Shown one piece after another: positions 10,204 through 20,700 of a DNA stretch of 64,000 bases (position 1 is the stretch's first letter; every line of letters starts with the position of its first letter). The position numbers and the translations under genes were made by a program. The notes below the pieces were generated by a model. It made no database searches and was not told the origin of the DNA. It saw nothing but the letters and a program-made list of their open reading frames with translations. Source of the DNA: Poecilobothrus nobilitatus (Eukaryota > Arthropoda > Insecta > Diptera > Dolichopodidae); contig OX352772.1 in assembly GCA_947095535.1 (NCBI GenBank), positions 170,276,613 to 170,340,612 on the forward strand. Direction: 5' to 3'.

Positions 10204-13200
10204 TCAACATTTGCTTTTTTCTAATGTATCCATACGGTAAAGAACTACCATCTCATTAAATTTTCGTTTTTCCGATTGTGGTTGATATTTTTTTATTTCG
10301 GGAATCGTAAGTACATCATGATTTTTATTTCGACGAATATTTTCTGAAATGACGTATGTGTCTGCACTATTCAATGAATTTAAAACTGCTGCTTTTATGC
10401 TATTAAAATTTATTTTTAGAGAAGCTTCATAACTAAGAGAGAATCCTTTAACTTTACAAACAATTTTTTCTGTATTATCTTTTGTACAGTAAATATTGTA
10501 AGCGTAGTTCTTGGGACCACCACTTACAAATTCTGTAATATAACTTCCTATACTATAACATTCTAATTCATCAGTTATGTCGCCTATAAATTCACCTATT
10601 TCTGGTTCATATTCTCCTTCTCGGCTAATATATAACACTGAATCGGTGTCATAATATAATACTCTACTATCCAACTTCTCTAGATAACTGTAAAGTTGAA
10701 GACGAGCATGTGTTGTTGTATAAGCAGCGATACTTACGTTGACAGTAGATAAAGTAGTTACTGCTTCTTCTTTATATTTCCAGCTAATCACTATGTTTTC
10801 TTCATTTACTGGAAATATCTGACATACTTCTACAGAAGGGTTTGTTATTAATTCATAAAGTTTAAAATGTTGATTTGTAATGCTGGTTTGTTGTTGATTT
10901 CCCTTTTGCCCAAATTTTCCCCAGAATGAGTTTAAAATAATCTTAGCAAAAGATCTTAAACCAGGGTTATCAACTACTTTATCGTATTCTAATTTAATTC
11001 CTTCCTTTTCAAAAAAACTATCAATATATTCTTCCTTTTCTTTTTGGGTTTGATATTTTATTGGCCACCCAGAAGCTTCTTGTTTAATATTTATAAATTT
11101 ATTCACCATTTTAGTGAATAAACCATCAATACCATTGCAATTGTCATATTTTACTGTTTCATATTCCCAAACTTCATAAATATTTAAAAGTTTATACCCT
11201 TTTGCAATTGCTTTATTAATTTCATCAATTACCCAAGTTCCTACTAATGCTCTTTCATCGTCTGTATGTTCACAGTATTTTCCTTGATATCTTTGTTCAC
11301 TACAAGTGTTACATACTGAGAACATCAATTTATTATTTTGTTTGACAGGTAACACGGGGTGTAATAGATTTGTTGGTGGTAAGATTTTACATTTAATAAT
11401 ACCGTCAATAGTCATTCTGTTTAACTTAGAGCAAGTATCTTCTCCAATATAAATATTAGGATGGTTTATGGGAAATTTTCCTCGCTTGCAAACATTTGAG
11501 TATAAGGAACATACATCTATGTATTTAATTTTTTCTCCTTGTTTACATTTATAATATGTGTAAGTATTTCCCGTTCTTCCGCCATAAAATGCATCACGAG
11601 GATTTAAAGGAACTAAATTAATTAATGAATGATTTTCTAAATATCTCATATTTTCATTGTGTCTCATTAGCTCCCGGAATTCACATTCCCACATCTCAAT
11701 AACTTTATATCCACATGATTTTATAAACTCTGATCTCATTAATGTTTTTTCATATCGTAGATTCAAAGTATCGCCAGAGTTATCATGTAATGCTATATCT
11801 CTCTGGTTTGTTAAACATTTTGGATGTTCATAATAATAGCAACCGTAAAATTCAAATATTTCTTTAGTCTCTTCACAAAATCCATCGACTTTAACATTTC
11901 CGATTTGTTTTTCTTTTCCATTAAATGCACATTTCAAATCAATTTTTCTCAAATTTTTTTCCCAAATAAGCCATTGCATGGCAATTTTTGACTGATTGTC
12001 TTCCATCCTATATCCTTTTCTTGGTATAATTCCTATAGTATTCGATTTGAGAAAGTTTCTTCTATATACTAGATTACAGGCTGAAGCTATTGTTGTTGCT
12101 TCTACAAATTGTTCCACATTACATTCTTCTAAAAAAAAATTTCTGAAAACCAGACATGCTTTAGTTAGAATTTCAACATCATTTTTACAGTATTCTAAAA
12201 TATCTTTCTCCATATTACATTCTGAGTTTCTATTTTGTTCATACCACATTAAAAATTCATTACGCTCATCTGCTTTCATTGTATTAGAGTTATAGTATTT
12301 AATTGCTGGAAGTGTGCCAATGTAATTTTCATTTTCCAATTTATTAAATAGATGTGGAAAATAACCCTTTTTCAAATTGATCGATAAATTAAAAGCTTTC
12401 GGTAATTTTGCCAAGGCCATAGGAAAGTAGTTAATAGAATCAATAAATTTAATATTATCAATTATCATAACAATAATTTTTGTACCTCGCATAATTAACT
12501 TTGGTTCAAGTACAGTTTTATTGAGTATATAATTCAGAATAAACTGATGGTCAAACGCCTGCCCAATATGAGCAATTATGACAATCTTTTTGAATTTCTT
12601 TCTTATTTTTAAAATAAATTCCATGAAATCCTCTATCACATTTTTCGTTTTAAAAATCCTTTCTCTTAATTTACATTTTTGACAGAAGTATAGAGAATCA
12701 ATGTTTATACATTTAAAGCATCTCAGTTAAGCCACACATAAATTTGGAACATGTTCTTTTATTTTTGTAGAGTTAATTTCTTCTTGTCTTGTTTCTAAAT
12801 CATAAAATACGTAAATGCAGTTTTCAAAATTTACTTTTGCTTTGTCTTGCTGAATGAAGCATTTATGGTTTTCAGAAACATGATTATCGCAAATTTTACA
12901 AAAATATTCACCACATATATGAGTCCTACAACTTTTATGAACTTTAAAACAAGATTTGCATTTCCTAATTTCTTCACGCGTGCTTCTATTTTTTGAACTG
13001 GAAGCCTTATGGCTTTCAAAACATGATTGACCACGAAATGCGCGATTGCACTGCATACATGAAATATTTTTAACATTAATTGAACAAGCAGGTAAGTTTT
13101 GACAGCAAGGACAACTTTTCGAACACCTATGTTCATTTTTTTTAGAATACGGAATATGACATTATTCACAATAAAATGCTGTGCAAAAAGCAGCTGTGAG

Positions 13201-13909
13201 CAAAGTTATTACATTATAATGATTATTATGGTATAGCAAGTTAATTTTTTTTCCATTATTAAATCCTTCAAATATTACTTCTGCACCCCTTATTCCATAT
13301 TTATATACAACAATTTTGTGCTTATGTAAAATTTTTTGAAATTGATTCAATTCACGAATTCCGCAACCTTCAGATGGAATTGTTATTTTTGATGTTTTTA
13401 ATAATTTTGAAGCTGTTAAAGTTTGAAGTTTTCCTATATTTTTCGAATTTTTTCATATTCAATAAATTTTTCAATTTTAGCTATTGAAACAACAAGTGCA
13501 CGCGGTAGACATAAATTATTGCTGTTTTTTATTGTTATTATTCCTTTCCTTTTTAAGCATTCCTCTTTATAATTTGAATATTTATTATTTCTACCTCTAT
13601 TATTTCTTATTTCTATTTATTATTTCTTACTGAGGTACGCAGGACCTTGATGTTCAAAGCTCTCTCCACAAAATGTTAACCCAATCTTATCAGTGGAATT
13701 CACATCTTTTACAGCAATCCTGATTATTTGATGTATACCATCCTTAATCCAGCCAATTGGTTCTCTATTTTCAGGTACGGATTTAATTACAAATTTTATT
13801 TTATGACCGTTCATATTAAACCTTTTAACAAATGTCGAATTCTCGCTTTCTATTATGTAAGGCGTTATAGTTTCGGTAAGAAACCTTTGTAAAATAATTT
13901 TTTCGACAT
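10204..13909 (-). pseudogene. polB: protein-primed DNA polymerase B (P1)
   Basis: Polinton family-B polymerase, which replicates the element from protein-primed ends. An 811-codon open stretch (10204-12639) holds ExoIII (YCKNDVEIL, near residue 150), motif A (YIDVCSLYS, near 375), motif B (LNSFWGKFG, near 570) and motif C (YYDTDSVLY, near 665). ExoI (FYDLETRQ) lies upstream in the same frame, separated by a single TAA at 12727-12729, where the related copies keep Q. ExoII reads AHIGQAFDHQ: the usual Asn, kept in P2 (AHNG), is Ile. The N-terminal third has Cys-rich zinc-like pairs and an NNLCLPRALV/HYNV stretch, split by frameshifts at 13056-13850. The start at 13909 is chosen by match to the P3 gene. 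Confidence 0.93.
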
Positions 13910-14396
13910 TTTCTTTATACGAATTTCAGATGTTGAATGCTTCAATAACAGAATAATATTAAATTTTCAATACAGATTCATTCTCTTAAATTAAAATGAC
14001 ACTTAAATAAATTTTAGTTGTTTTAAATAGAATTCCATCTTAATCCTATCTTAATATGTAAATAAAAAATTCTATGCAACATTGTAATTTTCAAACTACA
14101 ATTTAATTTAAAATTTATCTTAAAGATATAAATTGTAATCAAATTACAGTATAATAAATTATATTTCATTAATAATTAGATTCTCATCTTATACGTATTT
14201 TAAATAGAAAACAGTATTACAACATTGTAATCAAACGGCAATTTAATAAATTACCCTTTTTCTACATAAAAAATATTAGCAACATTGTAATCAACTTACA
14301 TTTTTGATAGATTTTACCCTTTCCACTTAGAAAATATTTGCAAGAGTGTCACTAGTTCTAAAGTTTTTATTTTGTTATAATATTACTCGAAATTTG
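13910..14396. other. divergent spacer between polB and poly-Q gene (P1)
   Basis: AT-rich spacer between two genes that point away from each other. It contains three repeats of a CAACATTGTAAT-type motif near 14077, 14219 and 14280. It would carry promoters for both genes. No ORF supported. Confidence 0.5.
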
Positions 14397-14433
14397 TATA
14401 TAAATACATCGAGATTTTATAAAAATATCAGTT
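14397..14433 (+). promoter_or_regulatory. TATA plus initiator core promoter of poly-Q gene
   Basis: TATATAAA at 14397-14404 and TCAGTT at 14428-14433, an arthropod TCAKTY initiator with its A at 14430, 33 bases after the first T of the TATA box. The ATG follows at 14452. The spacing is close to that of a Pol II core promoter. Confidence 0.6.
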
Positions 14434-14451
14434 TAATTTTAAGCAAGCAGG

Positions 14452-14983
14452 ATGGCACAGGAATTTGATAAAGTTTACGTGCTGGATGATGTGACAATAC
14501 AGGCGCAAATTCCTACAAAAAAGAGAAAGATGCCGAAAATGCCACTTAATCATGAGCAACAACAACAACAACAGCAACATCATCATCAACAAGAGTAACA
14601 ACAACAACAACACTCATTTTATCAGCCACCAGAGCAAATTGAACATTTGCTAGCGCATCATTTTCCCTATCATGAAACAACACCAAATTCCACCAAAAAA
14701 AGAAAAAAATTTTTAAAGGTTAAAGATATGGAGCCAAGATAGGCTCTATAAAATACATAAAATAAAAAAAATTAACACCGGTGAAATTAAATTTTACGGT
14801 GAAAAATGGGTCTTCGAGACCCTTAATAATATTATATTTATACCGCAACAAAAAGTTGCGGTATTTCAAGATAACGATATCCGAGAGGAAATCGAAAAAA
14901 ATACTTATTTCCTCGTAAACGAGGAAAATGAGTTAATTTTAAAAGAAGAACGTGGTGATTTTCAATTCGCCACAAAACAATAA
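14452..14983 (+). pseudogene. conserved poly-Q Polinton protein (P1 copy)
   Basis: Function unknown. It starts MAQEF, exactly as the P2 copy at 33721. A basic KKRK patch comes near residue 24, then a run of Gln and His. After an in-frame TAA at codon 49 the frame continues with more Gln and a second KKRKK patch. Another stop at 14740 and a one-base shift lead into the conserved tail, containing KIHKIKKIN and EKWVFETLNNIIFIP, matching EKWVCETQNYIIFAP in P2. The C-terminal domain is rich in I, E and K and lacks membrane segments. Two basic patches suggest nuclear entry or DNA binding (inference). It lies divergent from polB in both copies. Confidence 0.7.
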
Positions 14984-15344
14984 TTATAGTTTAAGCTTTT
15001 ATGTTATATCATTTATAGAATAAGAATTATATATATTAAGAATTATATTCTTATATTAAGAATTTTATATAAAGAATTTGTTCAATAAAAAATTTTATTT
15101 CAAATAAATTTTGTACTGTTCTAAATTTATTTTCATTTTTCAGATGTTAGGATTTTATTTTATTTTTCAGATTTTAAGATTTTATTTTATTTTTCAGATG
15201 TTATCAAGTTTTATTTTTATATAAAGAATTTGTTCAATAAAAAATTTCATTTCAAATAAGTTTTGTACTGTTCTTAATTTTATTTTATTTTTCAGATGTT
15301 AGCAAGTTTTTCAGATCCTTATTTAAAGTTTTATTTTACAGATA
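14984..15344. repeat. P1 spacer with direct repeats
   Basis: The stretch TATAAAGAATTTGTTCAATA with the following TTTTGTACTGTTCT occurs twice (about 15069-15123 and 15221-15274). TTTTATTTTTCAGAT-type units are repeated four times between 15130 and 15300. It separates the 3' ends of the convergent poly-Q and integrase genes. No ORF supported. Confidence 0.65.
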
Positions 15345-16265
15345 TTAAACAATATTTGTTGAATTTATCCATGTGTTATGTTTTTCGTCAAACCCAAGCC
15401 ATTTAACAAAAACTTTATTGCCTTTTTTCTTTAACATTTTCTCGACAAGATATACGTTTGGGTGTTTAACAGATGTGAGTTCCTCCTCATAAAATCCACC
15501 AAATATTGAATCATTTTTATAATCAACCAGCTGATATGTGATCGGAGAGGTACTGTTTACTTTGATAATTTTAAAAATTTCAGTAGACTAATTCGGTTGA
15601 TAACCTTTTTCAAAAGTTTTTTTTGTATTTACTTATTCTAACATAGTCTCCAACTTTATATTTAGCTTTTAGAGAAATTTTAGGTTGCATGTAAACATTT
15701 TTTAAAATAAATTTTTCGTTTTTCTTAGAAATTTTTTCAGGAGGTAATTTAGTTGTTCTATGTTTAGTGGAATTATAGGTGTTTAATAAAGATTGCAATA
15801 TATTAATCCATTTGTAGTTTCCTTGTAAACTAAATATTTTCCACATTAAATTTTTTAAAGTTCGATTAAACCGTTCTACAATAGATGCTTTCATTTCAGA
15901 GTAAGTATGATAGTGATTAATACCCTTCTTTACAACAAAATTTTGAAATATGGAATTGAAAAATTCTTTACTTTGATCTGAATGAATGTTTTTAGGTAGA
16001 TTTTTAGCTCGTTTTATATTTTCTTTAACGCATTTAAAACATTACTACCGGTTTTAGTTTTAATTGGTTCAGCATAAGCATATTTAGAAAATATATCTAT
16101 AACGGTTAACATATATTTAAAACCTTTGTTGAATTTTCCATAAGGAATCAATTCCACTAGATCAATCTGCCAGATATCATTTACTCCTTGCTGCTTGACT
16201 TTCCTTCTAAGATACCTTTTTATAGCTGGTCTATGTATTTCTTTTACTACTTGAGATCTTGACAT
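15345..16265 (-). pseudogene. int: retroviral-type integrase with chromodomain (P1)
   Basis: Polinton integrase, which joins element ends to target DNA. The core starts at MSRSQVVKEIHRP. The DDE acids are visible in WQIDLVE, in HSDQSKEFFN and in SIVERFNRTL, the last two 33 residues apart. The C-terminus ends in a chromodomain-like segment (NVYLVEKMLKKKGNKVFVKW, then NTWIN), which may steer insertion by binding histone tails. The frame is lost near 16014 and near 15615, and a Trp codon of the related copy is TAG near 15587. The N-terminal part found in P3 (43725 onward) is absent, so this gene is also 5'-truncated. Confidence 0.92.
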
Positions 16266-16358
16266 GATTTTACACCATCTAACTAGTTTTAAAAATCCAA
16301 TTTTACATTTCTTTATTTATATATTCTGAAAACTTTAAATTTTGACTGTGTTCTACAG

Positions 16359-16394
16359 TATATAATGCGGTTCAATTTTACTGGCAAATCATTT
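16359..16394 (+). promoter_or_regulatory. TATA plus initiator of acidic gene
   Basis: TATATAA at 16359-16365 and TCATTT at 16389-16394 (initiator A at 16391, 32 bases from the first T of the TATA box), followed by the ATG at 16402. This is the same architecture as at 14397-14433. Confidence 0.55.
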
Positions 16395-16401
16395 TACAAA
16401 A

Positions 16402-16644
16402 ATGGCAGCTGATTCAACAACATTTCCATTTACTGAGGAAACTGCAATAGTCAGTACACAAAATGAGGTTCCAGTTGTTGGAATTACATCTACTGTAGCT
16501 GACGAGGAATTAATGGAAACTGAAGAATTCATACCACCGTTTCAAGTTTTAGATGAAGATACAGATGAGCAACAAATTTGGGAAATAAATAACCAAGAAG
16601 GAGATCCTGACTATTTTGCAGAATTTTTTAGAAATAATTTATAG
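16402..16644 (+). CDS. small acidic protein, unknown (P1)
   Basis: Intact 80-codon frame on the strand opposite to its neighbours. Product begins MAADSTTFPF. It is strongly acidic in the second half (EELMETEEFIPPF and DEDTDEQQIW) and ends AEFFRNNL. No signal peptide, membrane segment or Cys motif. The alternating acidic and aromatic residues resemble a transactivation-type or other disordered acidic segment (inference). Its own TATA and initiator and the intact frame argue for a real gene. In P3 the equivalent slot holds an unrelated membrane protein on the equivalent strand. Confidence 0.6.
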   Translation: MAADSTTFPFTEETAIVSTQNEVPVVGITSTVADEELMETEEFIPPFQVLDEDTDEQQIWEINNQEGDPDYFAEFFRNNL

Positions 16645-16736
16645 CCTAAAATAATATATAAGAATATTTGTATAAATGTATATGTATCTATAAGTATGTC
16701 ATAATAAAAACAAATTAAATAAATTTTACAAATTTT

Positions 16737-17150
16737 TCATTTATTGTTGTTCTTGACTAAAATATTACAAATTTTATTTTCTAGGAGTACAGGTATTTCA
16801 AAAAACAATCTAGAATAATTACATTGAACGCTATAACGTTGTATTGGAATATATATTTCTTCATGCAATTTCATAACATGCTTTTCTTTACACGTTTTTA
16901 TATATTTAATAACATATTCCCGTACATTTGATTCAGCACTTTTATTGTGTATCATTACAGCTTGAAGAAAATCAATTAAGTTGTAAAATGTGTCAGCTTC
17001 CTCCTTGTTAATACTAAGACATAGACCAATAACAATTCTTAACCCATATTGTAAACATAATTTTGTATTATTTATTGATTGTTTCGAGTACCTTTCACAA
17101 AATTGCTGATGGAACGTACACCAATCATGATATTTTAAATCCAAATCCAA
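16737..17150 (-). pseudogene. conserved Polinton protein, unknown 1 (P1, 5'-truncated)
   Basis: Function unknown. The 137-codon frame matches the C-terminal two thirds of the P3 gene at 42799-43320: shared REYV.KYI.TC, EIYIP and QCNYSRLFFEIP. The first 50 or so residues of the P3 protein have no counterpart here, and the frame begins inside the 3' end of the protease gene. A deletion has therefore joined the two. The conserved aromatic-rich NYSRLFFEIP block is the best family signature. It lies between integrase and protease in both elements. Confidence 0.7.
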
Positions 17151-17608
17151 TTATAGAATAAATAAATAAATAAATTATAGAACATATTAATAATCAGATT
17201 GTCGTTTTCTATATGATTATCTTTGTGAAATTCATTCAAATAAGTTTTCATACTTAAACCAAAACATCTATACCAGCCAAAAACGCAACAGTATTGCCCA
17301 CATACATCTGAAAGAATACCCTGTATCTGCTTATTATTAAAAATTATGCACTGATTTTTCAAGTATTCTAAAATTTCCGATTTATCTGGAACTCCACCAT
17401 ACGAATCAAAATATTCTGTGCAACCATGCTTTGGAATATAAAGGGCAAACCAATGTGTTCCCGGATCTTTTATCTTGTCAGTGTTTACAATTAAAAAAGT
17501 TGGTTTTTCTATTATTTTTGGAATTTTGTCTAAAGCAAAAACTCCCTTAAAATATTTGTTTGTAAATTTGTTACATTTTAAAACACAAATTATTTCTAAA
17601 GTGTTCAT
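17135..17608 (-). CDS. pro: adenovirus-type cysteine protease (P1)
   Basis: Maturation protease of the Polinton virion set; in adenoviruses the homologue cleaves capsid and core precursors. 157 codons, apparently intact apart from a possibly altered C-terminus. His in GTHWFALYI, acid in EYFDSYGG, Gln in KQIQGI and Cys in VCGQYCC give the H-D-Q-C active-site order. The start at 17608 overlaps the preceding gene by four bases (ATGA), as in P3, which supports it. The last 20 residues are unlike P3 and run into the truncated gene downstream. Confidence 0.9.
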   Translation of the reverse strand: MNTLEIICVLKCNKFTNKYFKGVFALDKIPKIIEKPTFLIVNTDKIKDPGTHWFALYIPKHGCTEYFDSYGGVPDKSEILEYLKNQCIIFNNKQIQGILSDVCGQYCCVFGWYRCFGLSMKTYLNEFHKDNHIENDNLIINMFYNLFIYLFYNWIWI

Positions 17609-17938
17609 GACTCAAACTGACTTAAATCATACACTCTACTTATTTCATTAATGTAGTTCATAAAAAACTCGTTTTTTATTTTTTCATTTGTTATAATAAC
17701 ATCAAATTTTTCTAGTACCTGTCTTATTTCTTTATTAATTTATCATTATGTACAGTTCCGAAAGTGTAATTTTCAAAATTTTCATTTATAATTTCTTTGG
17801 TTGGAAATTTGTAAGTAAACTCTTTTACAAATTTTTTACAAGGTTCTTTAATTCCGACTAAACAAATATCTTTTACAAATAAAGTATTTTATCATCACAA
17901 CAAAACTTCACATGCACAAGTGCACAGGACGATGACAT
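17605..17938 (-). pseudogene. conserved Polinton protein, unknown 2 (P1)
   Basis: Remnant of the gene intact in P3 at 41904-42239. The start reads MSSSCALVHVKFCCDDK, against MSLTCALVDVTFCCDDK in P3. The rest carries several stops and shifts, but the end (DLSQFES then TGA) is recognisable and overlaps the protease ATG. The conserved Cys pair in the first 15 residues may bind metal or form a disulphide (inference). Function unknown. Confidence 0.7.
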
Positions 17939-17975
17939 CTTTTCGAATATTCAAATATATGTTTCAGTATTCTAT

Positions 17976-19264
17976 TTATAGATTTGTGAAGATATTTCGA
18001 CTTTTATCAATTTGTATGCTTGCATCAAATTCTCCATAAACAATAGCAGTGAGTGTGAGTGGTTTTGATAGCCTTGCCTCAATTCTAACCGTACACTGAT
18101 TTAGTAAACCTTGACATACTTCATTTCCAGATGCATCTGGAGTTAAATCAAAAGCTAGTATAAAAAACCCATTACTAAACATAGACTTTGTTATCTGATG
18201 ACCTTTATCATTGTGGTAAATTCCAGTTCCTGAAAAAAGTGTAGTGTATGCTCTTGTACAGGAATTATTTTCATCTGAAAAACTCGTTTCAATTGCTGAA
18301 TTAGGTATTTGAACACCATTTACGTTTAACACAAATTGTGAAATATCAAAATGTTTAAAATTGTATGGGTTTTTTGATCTTTTTCCAGAGTAACCCACAT
18401 TTTCTGTCATACAAAAAATTATTGTATTTGGCAACTGTCCAATAAAAACATTATCAAGCGGTATTGACGAGCTGTTCATTGGAATTGTAAAACTTTTTAC
18501 TTCAACGCGTTTATAATTATATTTAGCATCCCAAGAACAGCATTGTGTGCTAACAGTACGCTTGGATTAACGGTAACATGTCTCATAAATAGCGTGGCTT
18601 CTATAATTTTTAATTGTTATTCATCAGAATCGTCTGCAAATAGATAAAAATCTGGTTTTTCAAGTGTTAAAACTATACGAACGTCAACATTATTTATAAG
18701 TAGAGTAGGTTGATTAAACATATCTACGTGTAGTTTATCCATAAGTTCCACTACATTGCTATTATGATACAATTTTTGGCGCTCTTTGGAACCATTATTA
18801 TCAGATTTAGCTATATTTGCTTTATCTAAAATCCATCCTGCACATTCTAAATGAGTTGCAGCAGCATCTGTACCATAATTTAATAAAGATTTAATATAAG
18901 CTCTATAGTGATAATTTCCATCAGACGGTGTTATATTTTTACCATTTAATTGAACATTACATTGTTTTATTAAACAATGCAAAATGTTATTAACTACACT
19001 TGGTTGTATTATTATTCTTCCTTCAGCATTTTTATCATTATTCCATTGCGTTCCATCTTTCTTTAAGATCTGTACTTTTAATCTCAAATATGTAGAAGAC
19101 AAATCTCTATATGTATCGCCATGACCCAGTGAAACAAATTCAATAGTTGAAGGGTTGTCTAAAGAAGCAATAGGATTGTAAGAAACTTCTTCAGATCGTA
19201 AAATGCTAGACTGAATGGGTTGGGTTTTAAAAATATCCAACTCAGATTTCATACACTCAATCAT
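17976..19264 (-). pseudogene. mcp: major capsid protein (P1)
   Basis: Double-jelly-roll major capsid protein of the Polinton/adintovirus type, assigned from gene order, length (about 430 codons) and conservation with P3. The fold itself cannot be seen in sequence. The N-terminal half (18617-19264) starts MIECMKSEL and includes SLGHGDTYRDLSSTYLRLK and VQLNGKNITPSDGNYHYRAY. A stop after DDSDE near 18615 and a frameshift around 18480-18600 precede the C-terminal half (17976-18479), with SGTGIYHNDKGHQITKSMF and YGEFDASIQID. The start overlaps the end of the preceding gene by 8 bases. Two lesions, otherwise well preserved. Confidence 0.82.
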
Positions 19265-19714
19265 AATTTATTAAAAATATCTTTTTGTTATTATCTTTGC
19301 GTCGTTTTGACGTAAAATAGTTTAAATTTTTAATGAATGGTCTTTTTATAGCTTTTCGTTTTCTTTTACCAGAACCATACATTTCATTTAGTTTTCGTAC
19401 GGCATCACGTCGTACATTTTTAACAATCTCTTTTCTACGATCTTGCATAACTTCTTTTACATTTGCACCAGATGCAATATCAGATAAAGCATTGATACCA
19501 GAGTTAATAACCTCTTTTTTCAAAATATCAGCGCCTGAAGTAAATAATGGTTTCAAATATCTAAAAAGTCCCCCAAAAAAGCTTCCCAATCCACGACCTC
19601 TTTGAAAAGGTACGGTTGAATGTAATAAAGGGCCGATATCATCAAGTCCTCTACCAGTATTATAAGTAATAAGTATTATATAATTAAATAATACTTATAG
19701 TATACTCTCTCCAT
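19257..19714 (-). pseudogene. basic, Gly-rich virion-core-type protein (P1)
   Basis: Starts MERVYYKYYL, loses frame near 19660, then reads TGRGLDDIGPLLHST. Next comes an amphipathic Gly/aromatic stretch (GSFFGGLFRYLKPLF), a helix (KKEVINSGINALSDIASG) and a Lys/Arg-rich tail with GKRKRKAIKRP and SKRRKDNNKKIF. The amphipathic helix plus polybasic tail recalls small core or membrane-lytic capsid proteins of adenovirus-like elements (inference only). It sits directly before the major capsid gene and overlaps its start (ATGATTGA), as expected for a structural gene. Confidence 0.6.
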
Positions 19715-19760
19715 AATGAATAAAACAAAATTATATATAGTTTTGTAAAATCGCTTTTAT

Positions 19761-20135
19761 TTATACTTTTTTAAAATGTAATACAATTTTTGTTGGAATT
19801 GAACTGATGGAAAAGTTTATTTTGTATCGATATTTATCACATAAAAGTAATGAAATGTTATTAAATGATTTCTCCACATTGCAATATTGAATATTACTGA
19901 ATTCTTTTACAGTATCAGTGAAAGAATTTTGTATGTTAACAGATCTTAAACACCTTACATCTTTATCACCTATTTTTTGCGGTTCAATTATTATGTATAT
20001 AAAAAACATATCTGGTTTACAAATGGGAATCAATTGTACACTATCTATAAAAGTTTTGAAAGCTTCTATTACACGTGATTTATATTTTTTAAAATCTGTA
20101 ACTTTAAAAGATACTTGATTGAAACATGTTGTCAA
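19761..20135 (-). pseudogene. minor capsid (penton-like) protein, C-terminal half (P1)
   Basis: Matches the second half of the P3 gene at 39201-40125: KPDMFFIY, DVRCLRSVNIQNSFTDTVKEF, QYCNVEKSFNNISLLLCDKY and the ending SIPTKIVLHFKK. The N-terminal half (starting FYVTLLSDSSMNF in P3) is missing, because the upstream gene now runs directly into this frame. A deletion removed the gene boundary. The minor-capsid assignment rests on synteny with other Polintons and is provisional. Confidence 0.6.
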
Positions 20136-20700
20136 AAGTCCTTCGAGGGTATAAGCGTAATTTGAGTATTACCTACTGCTGACCTTAAAACACGTCTTGA
20201 CGAATTATTCAACTCTTTGCTATTTATAGTTTTTTCTTTTTTCGTTGGTGGGCTTGGGCTATCTAAAGGAACAGTTATAATATCTCCTGTATCAGTTTCA
20301 AAAATTTGTACATTTTGATTTCTAATTGATTTTCTTTTTCTAAGACGTTCTCTAACTGAAGCAGCTGACAATGCTTTTGTTAAAACATTTTCCTGAATTT
20401 CATCATGAAATACTTCGTCATCAGCTTTTTCATATACTTCTTCTTCTTCAGGAACAACTTGTATTCCAACATTCTTATATTCAGGAAAATGCGATTGAGT
20501 TTCCACATCTATATACATTGGTTTTGCACGAGCTTGAGTACCTTTTGTTTCCGTAATTTATATTTTCTCCTCTTTATTTTTAGGAAGTTGTCGTTTTTAA
20601 CAGCTTTTTATAAACTTGGTTGGGTAAAGGATGGAATCTTAGAAGCCATTTTAAACACACTTCCCGTTGAGCTAGAGACTTGAAATTTTCTTCATTAGAT
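20132..20700 (-). pseudogene. conserved Polinton protein, unknown 3, 3' part (P1)
   Basis: The C-terminal part (20132-20518) aligns with the P3 gene at 38545-39219: RERLRKRKSIRNQNVQIFET, DTGDIITVPLDSP and PTKKEKTIN. Upstream to about 20700, shifted frames keep REVCLKWLLRFHPLPNQVYK, a helical stretch matching IQKWYFLRQNLFKKQ in P3. The first 18 codons lie 3.1 kb away at 23863-23916, beyond an insertion. Acidic middle (EEEEVYEKADDE) and basic RKRKS cluster. It may be a virion or DNA-associated protein; no known domain recognised. Confidence 0.7.

Noticed and set aside
14428..14613. Leu/Met-rich open frame on the minus strand
   Set aside because: It is the complement of the CAA repeats of the poly-Q gene, which has the stronger case (conserved start and tail).
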